Origin: Phlegmacium glaucopus
Lineage: Eukaryota; Basidiomycota; Agaricomycetes; Agaricales; Cortinariaceae
Assembly (NCBI GenBank): GCA_015039465.1
Contig: MU130698.1
Coordinates: 593,646 to 657,645 of the forward strand
Length of the DNA stretch: 64,000 nucleotides
Reading direction: 5' to 3'
Below, piece after piece: positions 37,001 through 48,900 of the stretch. Within the stretch, counting starts at the first letter, position 1. Every line of letters starts with the position of its first letter. Under the pieces are notes generated by a model. The model worked only from the letters and a program-made list of their open reading frames with translations. It did no database searches and was not told the origin of the DNA. A program made the translations under genes and the position numbers.

Positions 37001-37805
37001 AAATATATCGCACGATAATTTAGATCACCTCTCTCAACCTCATCCACCTTTAAATGTCCCTTCGGCCTATACATATATGCAGCATGCTCCTCTATCTCAC
37101 ACTTCTTCTTCCACTATCGCCGACGCATGGGTTTCCCCATCTATTCATTCCGAATCTAGGGCCCAGCAATATCAAGGTGCCCTAGACGAGCGTCTTCCTT
37201 ATACATATACAAGTTCGACGGGGCATCATCAACCTGAGAATTCATCGGCTCTTGATACCTATGGGTGGTCGAATGATCCACGTCTTCAACATCATGCCCA
37301 TACTCAGTCTCAGCGATGCGTCTCTTCGGCTTCATCATCATCGTCGTGTACAGCCCCACACCAACTACCGTCTTCTCAGCACCAATCACCAATACATTCT
37401 CACTCTCCGACGAACCCACCTCAACAACATCAACTCCAACATCATAATGAACATCAATCACAATATCACCCACACGCTGCTCATATTGGCAGTGGTGGCG
37501 GTAGCCCCTTGGACGTTCCATCTTCTACTCATCATCACCTTTACCCATCCCGCAATGCGACCGACCACCAACCATCACTGCCACCAGTTAGACAACAAGA
37601 AGAGTCTAACGTGTATTCAATGTACGGCTCTTCTTTAAATTCAAATCCTAGATCGCCAGTGTACCCTGGCCTCCACCCTCAAGCACAACCGGCAGCTCCT
37701 AATATGGATCTTGCTAATTTGGGATTGGCGTCCCGTGATTCTAGGTTAGATGAAAGGTGGGGCCCATTCATAACCGATTCGAGACTGTTGGAGGGTTTCA
37801 GATGA
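34004..37805 (+). CDS. Zn2Cys6 fungal-specific transcription factor
   Basis: The start is the ATG at 34004; an in-frame ATG at 33977 is possible. Short exons assemble a zinc cluster: SCAECRRLKIKCD, KQIPCQSCQRRGCSALCPNG, giving C-x2-C-x6-C-x5-C-x2-C-x6-C. It is followed by SLATGQGTRFVLAATEHLH and a coiled coil (RISKLSGRIRQLEDALAALH) likely to dimerise. The middle is the fungal_trans domain (ERTLALCETYFEQVAWNF, HLSQTIGLHRDSARWG, RRRILFWDLFVSDVWQ). The C-terminal third is Gln/His/Ser/Pro-rich and probably an activation region. Frame is kept only by using exons of 5 nt (34178-34182), 12 nt (34945-34956) and 10 nt (35663-35672), plus a GC-AG intron at 35817-35872. The target genes are unknown. The protein is roughly 1,000 residues. 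Confidence 0.9.
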
Positions 37806-38571
37806 GACACCACAAAGTGTCCTTTCTTTCTCCTCGTCCCTCCGAGTTGGTCTTTATTTTATTCGTAATAGTTCGCTAATAAGTTATGGCAGGCAACCTC
37901 TAAAGTTCTGGCCACACCCTGTATTAACTTATTGATCATCACTTTTTTGGACCAAATTTCGCTGTTTTTTTTTGTTTTTGATTCGTTCTCTCTTCTCTAA
38001 AGGACAATAACTTTTTAAAGGACAGTAATCATGTAGCGCTTAGCCTTTTGACTCTGGCATTCAGAATGTGCCGTTCCGTAGTCTAGATATATCCATAATC
38101 GACGAACCTCCAGTAGCTAGGACACCTGTATCACATAATTTGGGCAGTTTTTCGTGAAATATATCTGTCAGTTTTTGTATTACTAGACTTTAATTTAGGC
38201 CCTCTGAGATTTTTGGGATAATACAAAACATGAAAAGAACTGATCGCACACTGAAATAAAACTTCCTAAAGATTTCTACCCTACACAATGGTTCTTTCTA
38301 TACCTTGAGAGCCACAACTCCTAAATTTAAATGGTGGATCATGAGGTACCGTTGGTTTTATAACGCGGAACACAGACAGCCCCGCCGATGGCGGGACTAT
38401 TCTGAGAGTTTTTCTGAATTCAAGGGTTCCTACAAGCCTTCTGTCGAGCTGGACTTAAATTAATTTTTTCCAATTGAACTCAAGTTTCCCATCCAAGGCA
38501 GAACGTGGGAAGGATGGACGGGCGTTGCCGCAGAGGGTGCTGACAAGCTCACGCTGTGCACGAATCGTCCA
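37806..38571. other. Intergenic, promoter of the K+ channel gene
   Basis: This contains the 3' end of the regulator gene and the upstream region of the channel gene, both on the plus strand. I see no other gene and no distinctive element. Confidence 0.4.
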
Positions 38572-40177
38572 ATGTCTGTCATCGAGCTGACTCGTGTACG
38601 ACCTTCTCCCCTCAATGTTCGTTTCTTCACCGAAGAACCAACAGCTTCATCTCCTCGTGATGCAGACGACGTATTTCCATCATCCTATGAGGAGCAAGAC
38701 GAATCATCAGCTATCTACCCACCATGGAAACGAAAGTTATACCAACTATTAGAACAACCTACGTCTTCAACGGCAGCTTTCGCCATGCATATGTTCATAA
38801 CTGCACTTATCGTCTTATCCGCCTTTGTAACCGTGCTTGAGACAGTACCAGCGGTGCATTCTATTTCAACGAAGATTTGGTTTGGGATGGAGACAAGCGT
38901 GGTGGCGCTGTTTACTGTGGAATACGTTGCAAGATCACTCGCGTGGAGTAATACCTGGCGTACCCTCTTTCACTGGGTGTTTTGTACGTTCATACTTGTG
39001 TTTTCTCTCGGCAAAGTACTTTGCTTATGTAAACTCCGGAATATCAGCTTTCTATGGGGTGATAGATTTGTTGTCGGTGTTGCCATATTATATTGAATTA
39101 ATACTTTTACAAGATACCGTGCGTCATTCCTCGTCCATTTTCTCTTTTTTTCTCATTTTTTTACAGTCTGTTTACTTCCGATTTTCTATTTTGCGAATGT
39201 TTCGTTTGTTGCGTGTATTCAGGCCATTCCGTTATAATCATACCATTCTGCTGTAAGTTTATTTTGGTCTAAGCAATATAAAACCTAATCAGGATATTTT
39301 AGGACAATCGAAGTTATGTATTTATCGGTCCGACGATCCCAACATGCCCTTCTAGCCATTGGCTTTTTCGTGATCATGATCCTGACAGTATTCAGTACCC
39401 TACTGTAAGAAATTTTCGCACCGACAACATCGCAAGTTGACCTTCCATCCAGTTACTTCGCTGAACGTGGTACCTGGGATGAGCTGCTAGGAACATTTGT
39501 TAATTCAGATGGCGACCCAACACAGTTTTCCGTATGTCATGCAGGAAGTTACCCTGGTCTATTCCCACTAAATACACTCTTCTGTCTTTTTTTTATTCTC
39601 AGTCCATACCTGCTGCTGCATGGTTTGTTCTCGTTAGTACGTAACATTCATTCCTCTCACATACTAAAAATTGACGACTATTCAAGCTATCACAACTGTC
39701 GGCTATGGCGAGATCACACCACGTTCTTTCCTTGGACGTCTCATCACGTTACCCATCTTGGTTTTCGGACTTTTACTGATCACTCTTCCAAGTTTTGTTC
39801 TCGGTCGGGAATTTAGCCACGTATGGGAAAAAATGTCCCGCGATAGGGTGAGCCATACAGGTCATCTAGTCATTTCACTCACATTTATATCCGTGTAGGA
39901 AAAAGAAGATATTGGACTCGACCCACGCACCGAAGATCCTCTGTACTCACCCGTCTATTCAGCTAGACGACCCGATCCTCCCACACCACTTCCACTTCAA
40001 TCTTTACGAACGCCCTCACGAGATCTCTCCAACATGAAGCTTGCCCAGAACCAAACCGAGCTAAGTAGGCAAATCGGAGACCTAGCAGCAACTATTGAGA
40101 TACAAGGAAAGATGTTACAGCGTCTGATGGAGGTGATGGAGGAGAATACGAGGAAGGCGTCGTATACGAACCGATAA
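38572..40177 (+). CDS. Voltage-gated K+ channel, Shaker-type six-helix subunit
   Basis: Eight exons join in frame: 38572-38983, 39048-39118, 39167-39252, 39303-39404, 39453-39531, 39603-39636, 39687-39847 and 39899-40177 (407 aa). S1 starts near FAMHMFITALIVLSAFV, S2 is ETSVVALFTVEYVARSLAW and S3 is YGVIDLLSVLPYYIEL. S4 (ILRMFRLLRVFRPFR) has five Arg at every third position, a complete voltage sensor. The pore loop reads AAWFVLVTITTVGYGEITP, with the K+ filter TVGYG followed by Glu instead of the more common Asp. S6 is ITLPILVFGLLLITLPSFVL. There is no N-terminal T1 domain. The C-terminus has a heptad-like stretch (LSRQIGDLAATIEIQGKMLQ) that may tetramerise the subunits. It should sit in a membrane and carry K+ in response to voltage. 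The gene is convergent with the transporter downstream. Confidence 0.92.
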
Positions 40178-40559
40178 CAACGACTGACAACGTTTTGACT
40201 TTATTTTTATTCCTGGAGGGGCGTTCTACTTGTTTTAAATATCGATATCTCGGGATTTTCAGTAATTTACGGAAATGATTTCAAGAAGAGGTGTATGATT
40301 AGAAAGATAGCGTTAGGTGTCTATGTAGTAAGATGCCACGTTGATGATAAATTCACCCTATATGGCACTAGATCTGGTTGGACCTACAGCTCTCGCTTTT
40401 TTCAGCACGTTTCATGGTTTCATTCTACGTTGTACGTTGATGTATCGAATTTCGTAAAAGGACATGGCCTCGTGCTTTACCAATAACTAAGTGATCCTGA
40501 AGTTCAAATCTACCTTTACTGTATTTATGATAGTCGACGCCCCTGCTGGTGGTCTATAT
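40178..40559. other. Convergent 3' intergenic spacer
   Basis: The 380 bp between the stop codons of the channel and the transporter probably hold both 3' UTRs. Nothing else is visible. Confidence 0.4.
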
Positions 40560-42900
40560 TTATAAAGATGCTCTACCTCTAGATTCATATGGCAAAAGAA
40601 GGGCAATTAACCCAGCAGCAATGAAAACAGCCCCTGCGATAAAAATTGGTATAGCCGTCGTTAATTTTGCGTACAATGCAATAACTGGAGCCTAATTTGA
40701 CGTCAATTACTGGTAACTAAGTCATTGAGTAGAATATTTTACGCACCATAACACCAAAAATACGATTCCCAGTAGCTGTCAACGCATTCCCCGTCCCTCT
40801 ATCCTTAGTCGGGAACAGTTCAGGAGTAATAGCGTATAATACGCCATACATGATATTGCTTGTGAAACTATAGGCACAGTTCCATCCAAGCAAAGCATTG
40901 GAAGTTCGGGCGGTTGTAGAGATTAGGATGAGGACTCCCGTTAGAACTGTAAACAGAAGGGATGAGAGAGACGAAATTCAGTTGTCTATCTTGGGTATTA
41001 GTGCAAGGGTAATAGAGACCTGTTGATATAGACAACGTCCCCCGTCTGCCTATAATAGGTAGATCGACCATGTATCCAGCGAGGAGCGCACCAGGTAGTC
41101 CAATGACACTCAGGATTACTTGCTGTAAATATCGTTACGAGCATATACAGTTGGAGGACGCGATGAGGCTCACATTACGGTAGGTAATATAAACAGATCC
41201 GTCTCCAAAGTCGGCTCCTCTTGTTGCGAGACTGTTTCGTTAGTTAAGGATAATTGTATTAAAATCCAGAAAAAAAAACACTCACTAGACTGGTATGAAC
41301 GAATTATAACTATATATGTATAGCATCCATTAGATATATGACTGGAAATCGAAATATGCCAGTCTGGGCTCACAGAGGAAAACCCAACCCAATCAAGGCT
41401 GTACAAGTGTCGTCATCAGTCAGAAGCGGTTTTATAATTAACCCTCCACTCACCCCAGAGAATAATCAAAAGTGACGTTGAATAAGCCAATTTTTTCGTT
41501 GCAAACAACGGATAAACATGATTTGAATCGAACTTCGATAATTGTTCTCGAATAACTCTCCCAGCATAACTTCCTCCAAGAATCTTTCCATCTCCCTTGG
41601 CTGATTCTGCTGTTTTTCCATCAATCTTCTCAGCACTTTTAAGTTCTTCAATACTCAACGACGAATGAACTGCATTATATCGAGCAACTTTATGAACCAC
41701 GTCGACCGCTTCCTGATCTCTCCCTCTTCCCATGAGATATTTCGGACTTTCATGCAATTTGAAAACGAAGAATCGGATAATCCAGAGTATCATCATGAAC
41801 CCTCCCATCGCATACTGAAAATAACGCCATCCCTGATTGGAAGATCGTAGACAGACAGTTCCAGGAGTGAATGAACAAGAGAAATTTCCGAGTAATGGCC
41901 AAGCAACCTATAAAAGGGTGAATGTAAGAATGGTATTGCCGGACCATGGTAGAATATTAAAAGATCACGAAGGCTTCGAGATACCTACCAGACTTGCTAT
42001 TAGCTGACCAACAGCCCACCATATAGATAAGACCGTCAGTAGATATTGATGTGATACTGGAACGAACTCTATCATACGAATTTAGTATATATTACGATTA
42101 TTTCGGCGAGAGGAATACATACCAAGAAAGATGGCAGAATCTACTGGGAGATTCCCGCCTACACCCACTGAGAAAACGGCAGTTAAAGCAGTCAACGTAA
42201 TAAAATCAGGGGCGCCGCCAGCTGCAATGGCAAATACTCCCGTAATGAACAGAGTAAAGTTAAATGAAAACCTAAGTAGAAGAAGCACCGTCGTTAGATT
42301 CTCACATAAAAAGAACGAGAGAGAAGGAAGAATAACTTTCGACCCCATATATCAGCTCCTACACCCCAAAATACTGCCCCTACCAATAAGCCAATGTTTT
42401 GACCGAGTTTTAGGAATGGTGCTTGCATCTGGAACTCGTTCTGGACTGGAGGTAAAATTAGTCCTGTTACAATCTTTTGTCGTCATGTTATGTCAATAAT
42501 GACAGAAGGGAGGTGGACGGGAGATTCATTTACAGGCCAGAGGTTATCTCTAACAAACAGTAAGAAAGGTTATCTGAACAGCATTGGGAGAAATACATAC
42601 GAGATATATCCGAAACCAGTGACGACGAAAAGAGCCCTAAGACAACCAACCATACTTGAATAATACACAAAAGGGCGCTCGAACTGTGATTTACCATTGG
42701 TAACGACCCATGCCAATCTCCTGAAGGGCCTCATTCAAGACAGTTACTTTTTCTCGATACACCAAGGTCTCAGAACTGGCACCAGAATCGTCTTCGATAA
42801 CAAGTGTCGCAGTCTTCGCTCGAGTAGCGGGAGCGACAGAAAGTTGATGATTGGTTTCATGTTTTTCCAAGTCATCGATAGGACTACTAACGCTAGTCAT
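40560..42900 (-). CDS. Major facilitator superfamily transporter (SV2/sugar-porter-like)
   Basis: Translation starts at 42900 (MTSVSSPIDDLEKHE) with a polar N-terminal tail, then VTVLNEALQEIGMGRYQW, a signature of a fungal MFS subfamily annotated as general-substrate or SV2-like. Spliced exons then give TM segments in order: LTAVFSVGVGGNLPVDSAIF, LLTVLSIWWAVGQLIASLVA and MGGFMMILWIIRFFVFK, followed by the loop HESPKYLMGRGRDQEAVDVV. A charged central loop (about 41.5-41.7 kb) separates the two six-helix halves. The last exon ends AAGLIALLLPYESRGRASL with the stop at 40560. About ten exons are expected; I did not resolve all junctions. The substrate cannot be told from sequence. Confidence 0.82.
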
Positions 42901-43590
42901 GACTGAGGATCAAGTTGCTGTGATAAACCTCGCAACTGAGGACGAAGGGAGGAGATTGATGGGACACAAGAACTATGATAAAAATCGTCAGGAAGGCTTT
43001 TGTTTGTGCAATGACATCGTAAGTTGATCGTGAATCCGATGGGGTAAAAATCGGGTGGAAATGAGGAATAGAAGTCCAAGGAAGCTCTACTGAAGTCTGA
43101 AGCTTACCTGTGATAACCTGATAACCGCTAGACCATGTGGAGCCAAAGCTAGGAGTCCCAACCATCATAAATAAGTCGCCTAGTTGATGCGGTGTGGTGC
43201 AACTCCGGGCCAGACCCCTCAGAATCGTGAGGTCACCCGGTATTGGATCCTCAGGCCTCAAGGCCAAAGGCCATGAGGTTTTATGTACAAAAGAACACTC
43301 AGGTGTTTGTGGATGAAGATAGATCGGCAAGTAGAATCGAACCAAATTTGGGACTAGTACTAGTTAGTAGCTAGACACTTACGAAGATCAACAATCCCTT
43401 TAGAAATTGAATGATCTCAAAGGATGAAGGTTAACCTTGGCCTTATATTCTAATCATTTCTCACCTTTTTTTTGGCGGCGTCACTTAGCATCTCCTTTTG
43501 CTGAGAGTATACGCCTCGCTTACTTACTTAGAATTAGTAGTTTAACCGAGTTTCTGGTCAAGTTGTCAACCAGTTATCAACCTATATCGA
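42901..43590. other. Upstream region of the transporter, no gene
   Basis: The minus-strand frame at 42,893-43,345 has no recognisable motif and probably overlaps the transporter's 5' leader and promoter. A short inverted pattern (ggcctcaaggccaaaggcc) lies near 43,254-43,272. Confidence 0.4.
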
Positions 43591-43760
43591 TGATATCATA
43601 GGACCCCTGAAAGTACCCTTGGAACCCATATCCCGATCCGGATAAATTTTTTTGAAAACCCATATGAGCACTGTCCGGATAGAAATTGAGCCATTTTGGC
43701 CGGAACCCAGAGGAGGATTTCCGGATAGAAATTGGACCGGCTGACCTAACCCAGAGCCGC
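43591..43760. repeat. Dispersed repeat with aggacccctgaaagt end
   Basis: aggacccctgaaagtaccct at about 43,600 opens a block rich in tccggata / ccggatagaaattg motifs. The same opening occurs at 55,765 (aggacccctgaaagttccat), followed by related tatctgga motifs. A diverged relative is near 2,575. It appears to be a non-autonomous repeat family; its right end is not defined. Confidence 0.55.
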
Positions 43761-43940
43761 TTCTGCATAAAAAATATGTGCAGGTACCTGAACACAAGAC
43801 CTTCCGGAAGGTCATCAACTGAGACATTAACCTTAACCACTACATGAACTAGACATGTGTTATATCCTGTAGTCTACCTCGCAAGATAGGATGTATTGTG
43901 CTCAGCCAAATTTTATCACACCAGTTCTGTAACTTCTGTA

Positions 43941-44051
43941 TAGGGATGCTGAAGTTTGGTTCTGAACCAGTCCACATCAGTAAATTCAGGTTCCGCTATG
44001 TACCATTCAAGTTATGTAGCACGATATATTGTCATACTGCTGTACTGTGGG
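43941..44051. mobile_element. Single end of a tagggatgc-family TIR element
   Basis: tagggatgctgaagtttggttctgaacc at 43941 matches the left terminus of the element at 7236. It loses similarity after about 35 bp and no matching right end is found. It is a truncated or deleted copy, interrupted downstream by the element at 44052. Confidence 0.6.
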
Positions 44052-44588
44052 TAGTGTTGAGCAGGGGTTTTGGAAACCCCTGGGGTACAAGGGTAAGGGT
44101 CAGGGTCAGGGTACAGATTTTTTGACCCTTGAAAAACCCTTACCCTTCTGCAGGGGTCAGGGTATTTTTGGGAATTTTTATTTCTCTGATATCAGAGTGA
44201 TCTAACTGTTGTGTATCTATAAAATTGACTTTAAATCAGAGAAAAAGCAATCTAAAGAGGCCTCACTGCTTTCACAACAATCAGTAGCTTAAAATACTAG
44301 TCAAACCCTCTCTATTTCATTTAAAATCTATTGCTAAACACCTTTAACACCCTGAACATGTTTTAAATAATAGCTACTTTGAAGGCTCCTTTGGATTACA
44401 AAGCTTGAGGAAGGATTTGGACCAAACCCTTGCACTAAACCCTGCTGGGGTTTCTTACCCTCCAACCCCTCAGAAACCCTTACCCTTACCCTCCAAAACC
44501 CTTACCCTCAGCCAAGGGTAAGGGTTTTTGGAGGGTAAGGGTAAGGGTCAGCCTAATTCCACCCTGGGGTTACCCTTGACCATCACTA
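44052..44588. mobile_element. 537-bp hAT-type MITE with perfect 8-bp TSD
   Basis: The element starts tagtgttgagcaggggt and ends with the reverse complement of tagtgatggtcaagggtaac. It is flanked on both sides by actgtggg (44044-44051 and 44589-44596). Subterminal arrays of gggtaagggt-type repeats lie at both ends. The right end resembles the termini of the autonomous hAT at 45971, which has the same subterminal motif, so that element or a relative may mobilise it. Confidence 0.88.
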
Positions 44589-44782
44589 ACTGTGGGTCCC
44601 TCGGTCTGTAGTGTCCTGCAGACATTCCATAGCACTATATAGTGTCATATATAAAATTCATAGTACTCCATAGCACTTCATAGTGAGCTCAAATGTTTAT
44701 TTATTTATTTGATAATTTTCTATTTGTTTTCTTTCTTATTCAATACAAAGTAGATTGGAATAATATTAGTATATTGAAAGAA

Positions 44783-45634
44783 TAGTGATGCCAAAGTTCG
44801 GTTCTGAACTGGTGCAAGAACCAAGAACTGAAAGAACCGAACCGTCAGTTCAGGTTCAGTTCAGTTCAGTCCAAGGATTTTGGGCTGTCTGTTTGGTTCT
44901 TGGTTCTTGGTTTTCTAAGATTTTGAGAACCGGGTTCAAACCAGTTCAAACCAAACTTTCTGACTATATTTTTTTCCTAAATTATCTGTGGAGAATGAAT
45001 TTTATACTAATTATAATCTATAAGTGTTTAGGTGCTGGACCCTGAATCACCCGATCCTTTGGGAGTTGGAGTTCCAAAATTGTGATTGCTCTCAACCACA
45101 TAGTGATACACTTAGTAGGGAATGAGCCACCCCATCTCACCACATCACAATGACACCAGAACATCCCCACACCCCCTGTTTGATGCCCCTGTCCCCATTT
45201 TAGGTGCACACTGGTTGTGCTAGCAACCACCCCTTAACAGAGGGTTTTTTTTTGATTTTTATTAACTATAGACAGCTATGATTGACGCACAACACGCATG
45301 ATGCCCAGAAACACCCCCATCACCTGCAACAACCTCCTGGGAGGTATTTTTTAAAATCTTAATTTATTTTTATTTTAGTCAGTATTACTATGTATATTAA
45401 TGTAATAATAAATCAATTATGCATATTGCCAACTGAAAGGAAAAAGATGAGGAAATTGAATGGATAAAACATGAATTTCAAGAGTTTCTATTGGTTCAAT
45501 GGTTTGAACCGGTTCTTTCAGTTCTGGTTCAGGTTCTGGTTCAGTTCAGCCAGCAACCTTTCAGTTCGGTTCTTGGTTCTCAGTTCTCCAAAAATAGTTG
45601 AAGAACCAAACTGAACTGAACTTTGGCATCACTA
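44783..45634. mobile_element. 852-bp hAT-type non-autonomous element with perfect 8-bp TSD
   Basis: The TIRs share tagtgatgccaaagttc at both ends, followed by ggttc/gaacc hexamer-rich subterminal sequence. The flanks are tgaaagaa on each side (44775-44782 and 45635-45642). The ends are related to the tagggatgcc elements at 7.2 and 56.2 kb, but the interior is different. No transposase frame is present. Confidence 0.9.
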
Positions 45635-45772
45635 TGAAAGAATACTTAGAATAGTACAAGTACATCAAAAATAACCACTACATATACTAAATACTGTTAC
45701 TATTGTCCTAAGTCCTTTGGTGTAGGTAGTGACATGGCAAATACTAATGTGGTAGATACTAAATGAGTGGAT

Positions 45773-45847
45773 TGATGGTGGTGGTGGTGATTGAGCAAGT
45801 GGTGGTGGTGGTTAGCAAGTAGTAGTGGCAGTTAGTGAGTGGTGGTG
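45773..45847. repeat. 17-bp GGTGG-type minisatellite, left part
   Basis: Variants of ggtggtggttagtgagt occur up to the LTR at 45848 and resume at 50791 on its other side. This is therefore one minisatellite split by the LTR insertion. Confidence 0.7.
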
Positions 45848-45970
45848 TGTTGAGTTTAGACAAAGGGATAACATCAGAGTAACTCCGGATTGGATGGAAT
45901 GGAACTGGAACAAGTAGCGGAAAAGGATTTTGGCCTCAGCGTATGTGCTGTGCTGCCCAGCTCCTACAAT

Positions 45971-48900
45971 TAGTGATTGTTATGGGTAACCCTGGGGTTT
46001 TCCAGGGCTACCTGTACCCTTACCCGGCAAACCCTTACCCACTACCAAGGGTAGGGGTTTTAGCAGGTCAGGGTAAGGGTTTTATGGGGGTTTACGGGGT
46101 TTTATGGGTTTTACGGGTTTCAAAAACCCACACTCAATTTGGAGAAAAGTAAGCAAATACATGATAGGAAGTGGCGGAACTAATCTAAGATAGCATCCCA
46201 TCCAACAGCTAGGTCATCTTCCTTTGCGTTAGCGGGAATCCCGGGTAGTACAACGACAGCCCTAATGTCACTATCTTTTACATATCCCATACGGCTCCAT
46301 ACACCAAGACACATCAAGGCCCGTGTGGATTGAACTGAGAGCTGGCTGCGAAGATGTGAGAGAACAATACGGCCTTGACTGAAAACCCGTTCAACATCAA
46401 CGGAGGTAGCTAGTTTTGATACAAGGAAGAATCAAGATCAGTAATATAATCATTGACTTGAAATTTGTTTAAAGTACATACCTGGAATCGTAAGGTAATT
46501 GAGGGCCATACGGTGAAGACGGGGATACACCACCCTCCTTTCATACCACCATTGGCAGACATCTGTTACTTGCTCAGGATCGGTGCTGAGATATCAATCA
46601 AGCTCGTCACGGAGCTCTGAAGGTGCTGGGGCTGAAAGTGTGGGTAAATCATCAAATATATTCGTAGAAAATGAGGGCTGGTAACATTGAGGAACAGTAA
46701 GTCTATGATGATCAACAAAATTGGAATTGTTTTCGTACCTTGTTCATTGAAATTATTTCATCATCAAGATCCATAAATGCATATGTTCTGTCAAATTCCT
46801 CGCGAACAATGTTGTGTGCCATTTTGATCCATTCATCCTCCCACCCAGCAGTCTTGAAGTAACGGAGCTTGTGACAAGGGTGAAGAACTATATGAAATTG
46901 TCAGCAAAAGTTATAAATAAGTAAGATAACACGTACCCATTGCAATTTGGTATACCTCAGAGTGATCTGTCTTGTTGTAATATCGGTTGAGGGTTTGCTT
47001 TCCGATTGTGAGTGCAGCGCGAATTGAAATAGAATAGCTGGCATTTTGAGTTGCCGTTGCGAGGTGGGTGTCAATGTGGTCCATGGCAGGTATTACTGTG
47101 CTGATGCTTGGGGTGTGGCGCGAAAAAAAAGAGGGTTGCGTGCTTAAAGATCTAGGACAATTATAATCAAACTAATTGATGAGGGAGCCGAGCCTGCGAG
47201 AGGTTACATACCTTTAAGGTATCATATAGATTTTTAGCGACTACCCACTCATCATCTTCCAACTCGCACTTGCGGAGGTTGAGATCCCGGTTGGATGTAA
47301 TTGCGTCGATTGGTACACGATAGTCAAGAGCGAAATTCAACATGTCGAAGGTTGAATTCCAGCAAGTTGAGACATCACGAGGCATTATACGAACCTTGAG
47401 GCCAAGCTCTTCAAGTTTTGCGAGCCATTGAGGGAGGATAATCGTGGATGAATTCTTGATAGTGTTCACAAGAGCTCGAAGCTGTCCATGGGATTAGGCA
47501 GTTTTGAATAAGATAGCTTGAATTTTGACTTACCTTTGTGAGCATTAACCGAATTGGAACAAGAGACTGTTCCAGCTCAACCACTTCTTCCTCAGACATG
47601 CCGTTGCGCTCGTCACCGAGTTCGTCATTATCGTCATCATCACCACCCACCTCATCATCATCACCCTCTTCATCACCATCGTCAGCCTGGGCTACGGTGT
47701 CTTCAAGTTCTCGCACGAGTGCAGCCAGTGCATCTGTGGCGTTGTCTGCCAATTCGCCATCTGCTGCCTTTTTCGGTGCGTCAAACTGGTGGAGAATGCT
47801 TTTAGCGGCGAGGTTAAGGATATGGGTGAAACAGCGGGTTTGATTAGCCGTGCCAGGGAAGTTTTTGACAAGTGTTGCCAGATGTTTGATCATGGCATCG
47901 TTGTTGGATGTGTTATCGCAGGTGATGGAGAGGATCTGAGACGGCAAGGTAAGTTTCAACTAAAGTTCCATAATATAACAAAAACTCACCTTGTCTTCGA
48001 TTCTGAACTCCTCAAGGACTTTTACAAAAGCCTCTGCTAGATTAATGCCTGAATGGGACCTCGCCACCTCAACAAGATCCAGGAGCATGGAAATTGGGAC
48101 CCCTTCATGTTCGAAATGGACAGTAATCGCAACAAATGCCTTGTGGTTCGGTGATGTCCAAGCATCAGTCGCGAAGTTCAAAGTGCCATCATACTCCTGA
48201 GGATGCTTGGTGAGTAACGGAAGTTGCTAAAATGAAATATAAATTTACCTGTAGCATCTTAGCAATACACTTTCGGGCCTGCACAAAGATTTTTTTCACG
48301 TCATGAGAGACGGTTTCTGCAGAAGGTATGTGATAACTTGGGCGGCCAGTCTTCATTAAGGACTGGAACCCACGATCATTGACGACTTGGAAGGGCTGCT
48401 TGCTTTCGGCAACCCAACGCACAATCTCTGCACTTTATTACACAATTAGATGGCACTGATACTAGGGTAGAGATAGGATAACTCACCGAGCTTTGGTTGT
48501 GGTATGTTGACGGTGACTGTAAGTTACTTTTCCTTTGGCAACACATTTAAATGCCTCTGTAATTGACGAGTTTACTGATACCATATTTTCTAAAGCCTCG
48601 CGAGCAGCTTGGATACTCTTCGTGTTGTCAGCGGCGGCCACGGCCTCGTCTCCCCAGCATATTTTCGCATGCTTGCGAAGATTACTGGTAGATTTGGCAT
48701 CGCCTGTGTCAAGGTATCGACGGACCATGCGGCCATTCCCTTTATCCAAGCAACGTGCTGCAGCACACTCAAAAATGTGAACGCGACGGTCTTTGATGTA
48801 TGTGATGGATGGTATTTGCTTGAAAAATACATAAATGCTCGAGTTCCATTCCTTCGAGAGCCGTTCTGTATGTTCATCAGTATAGTATGAATATTGTACA

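Noticed and set aside
38572..42900. A functional transport cluster made of the K+ channel and the MFS gene
   Set aside because: They are convergent, and nothing in the sequence links substrate or regulation; simple adjacency is the safer reading.
44052..44588. gggtaaggg runs that might be an interstitial telomere
   Set aside because: The fungal telomere unit is normally ttaggg; here the motif is irregular and inverted at the two ends of an element with a perfect TSD, so it is subterminal transposon sequence.
47538..47843. Plus-strand frame rich in Ser and Pro (101 aa)
   Set aside because: It is the antisense of the acidic Asp/Glu linker in the hAT transposase.
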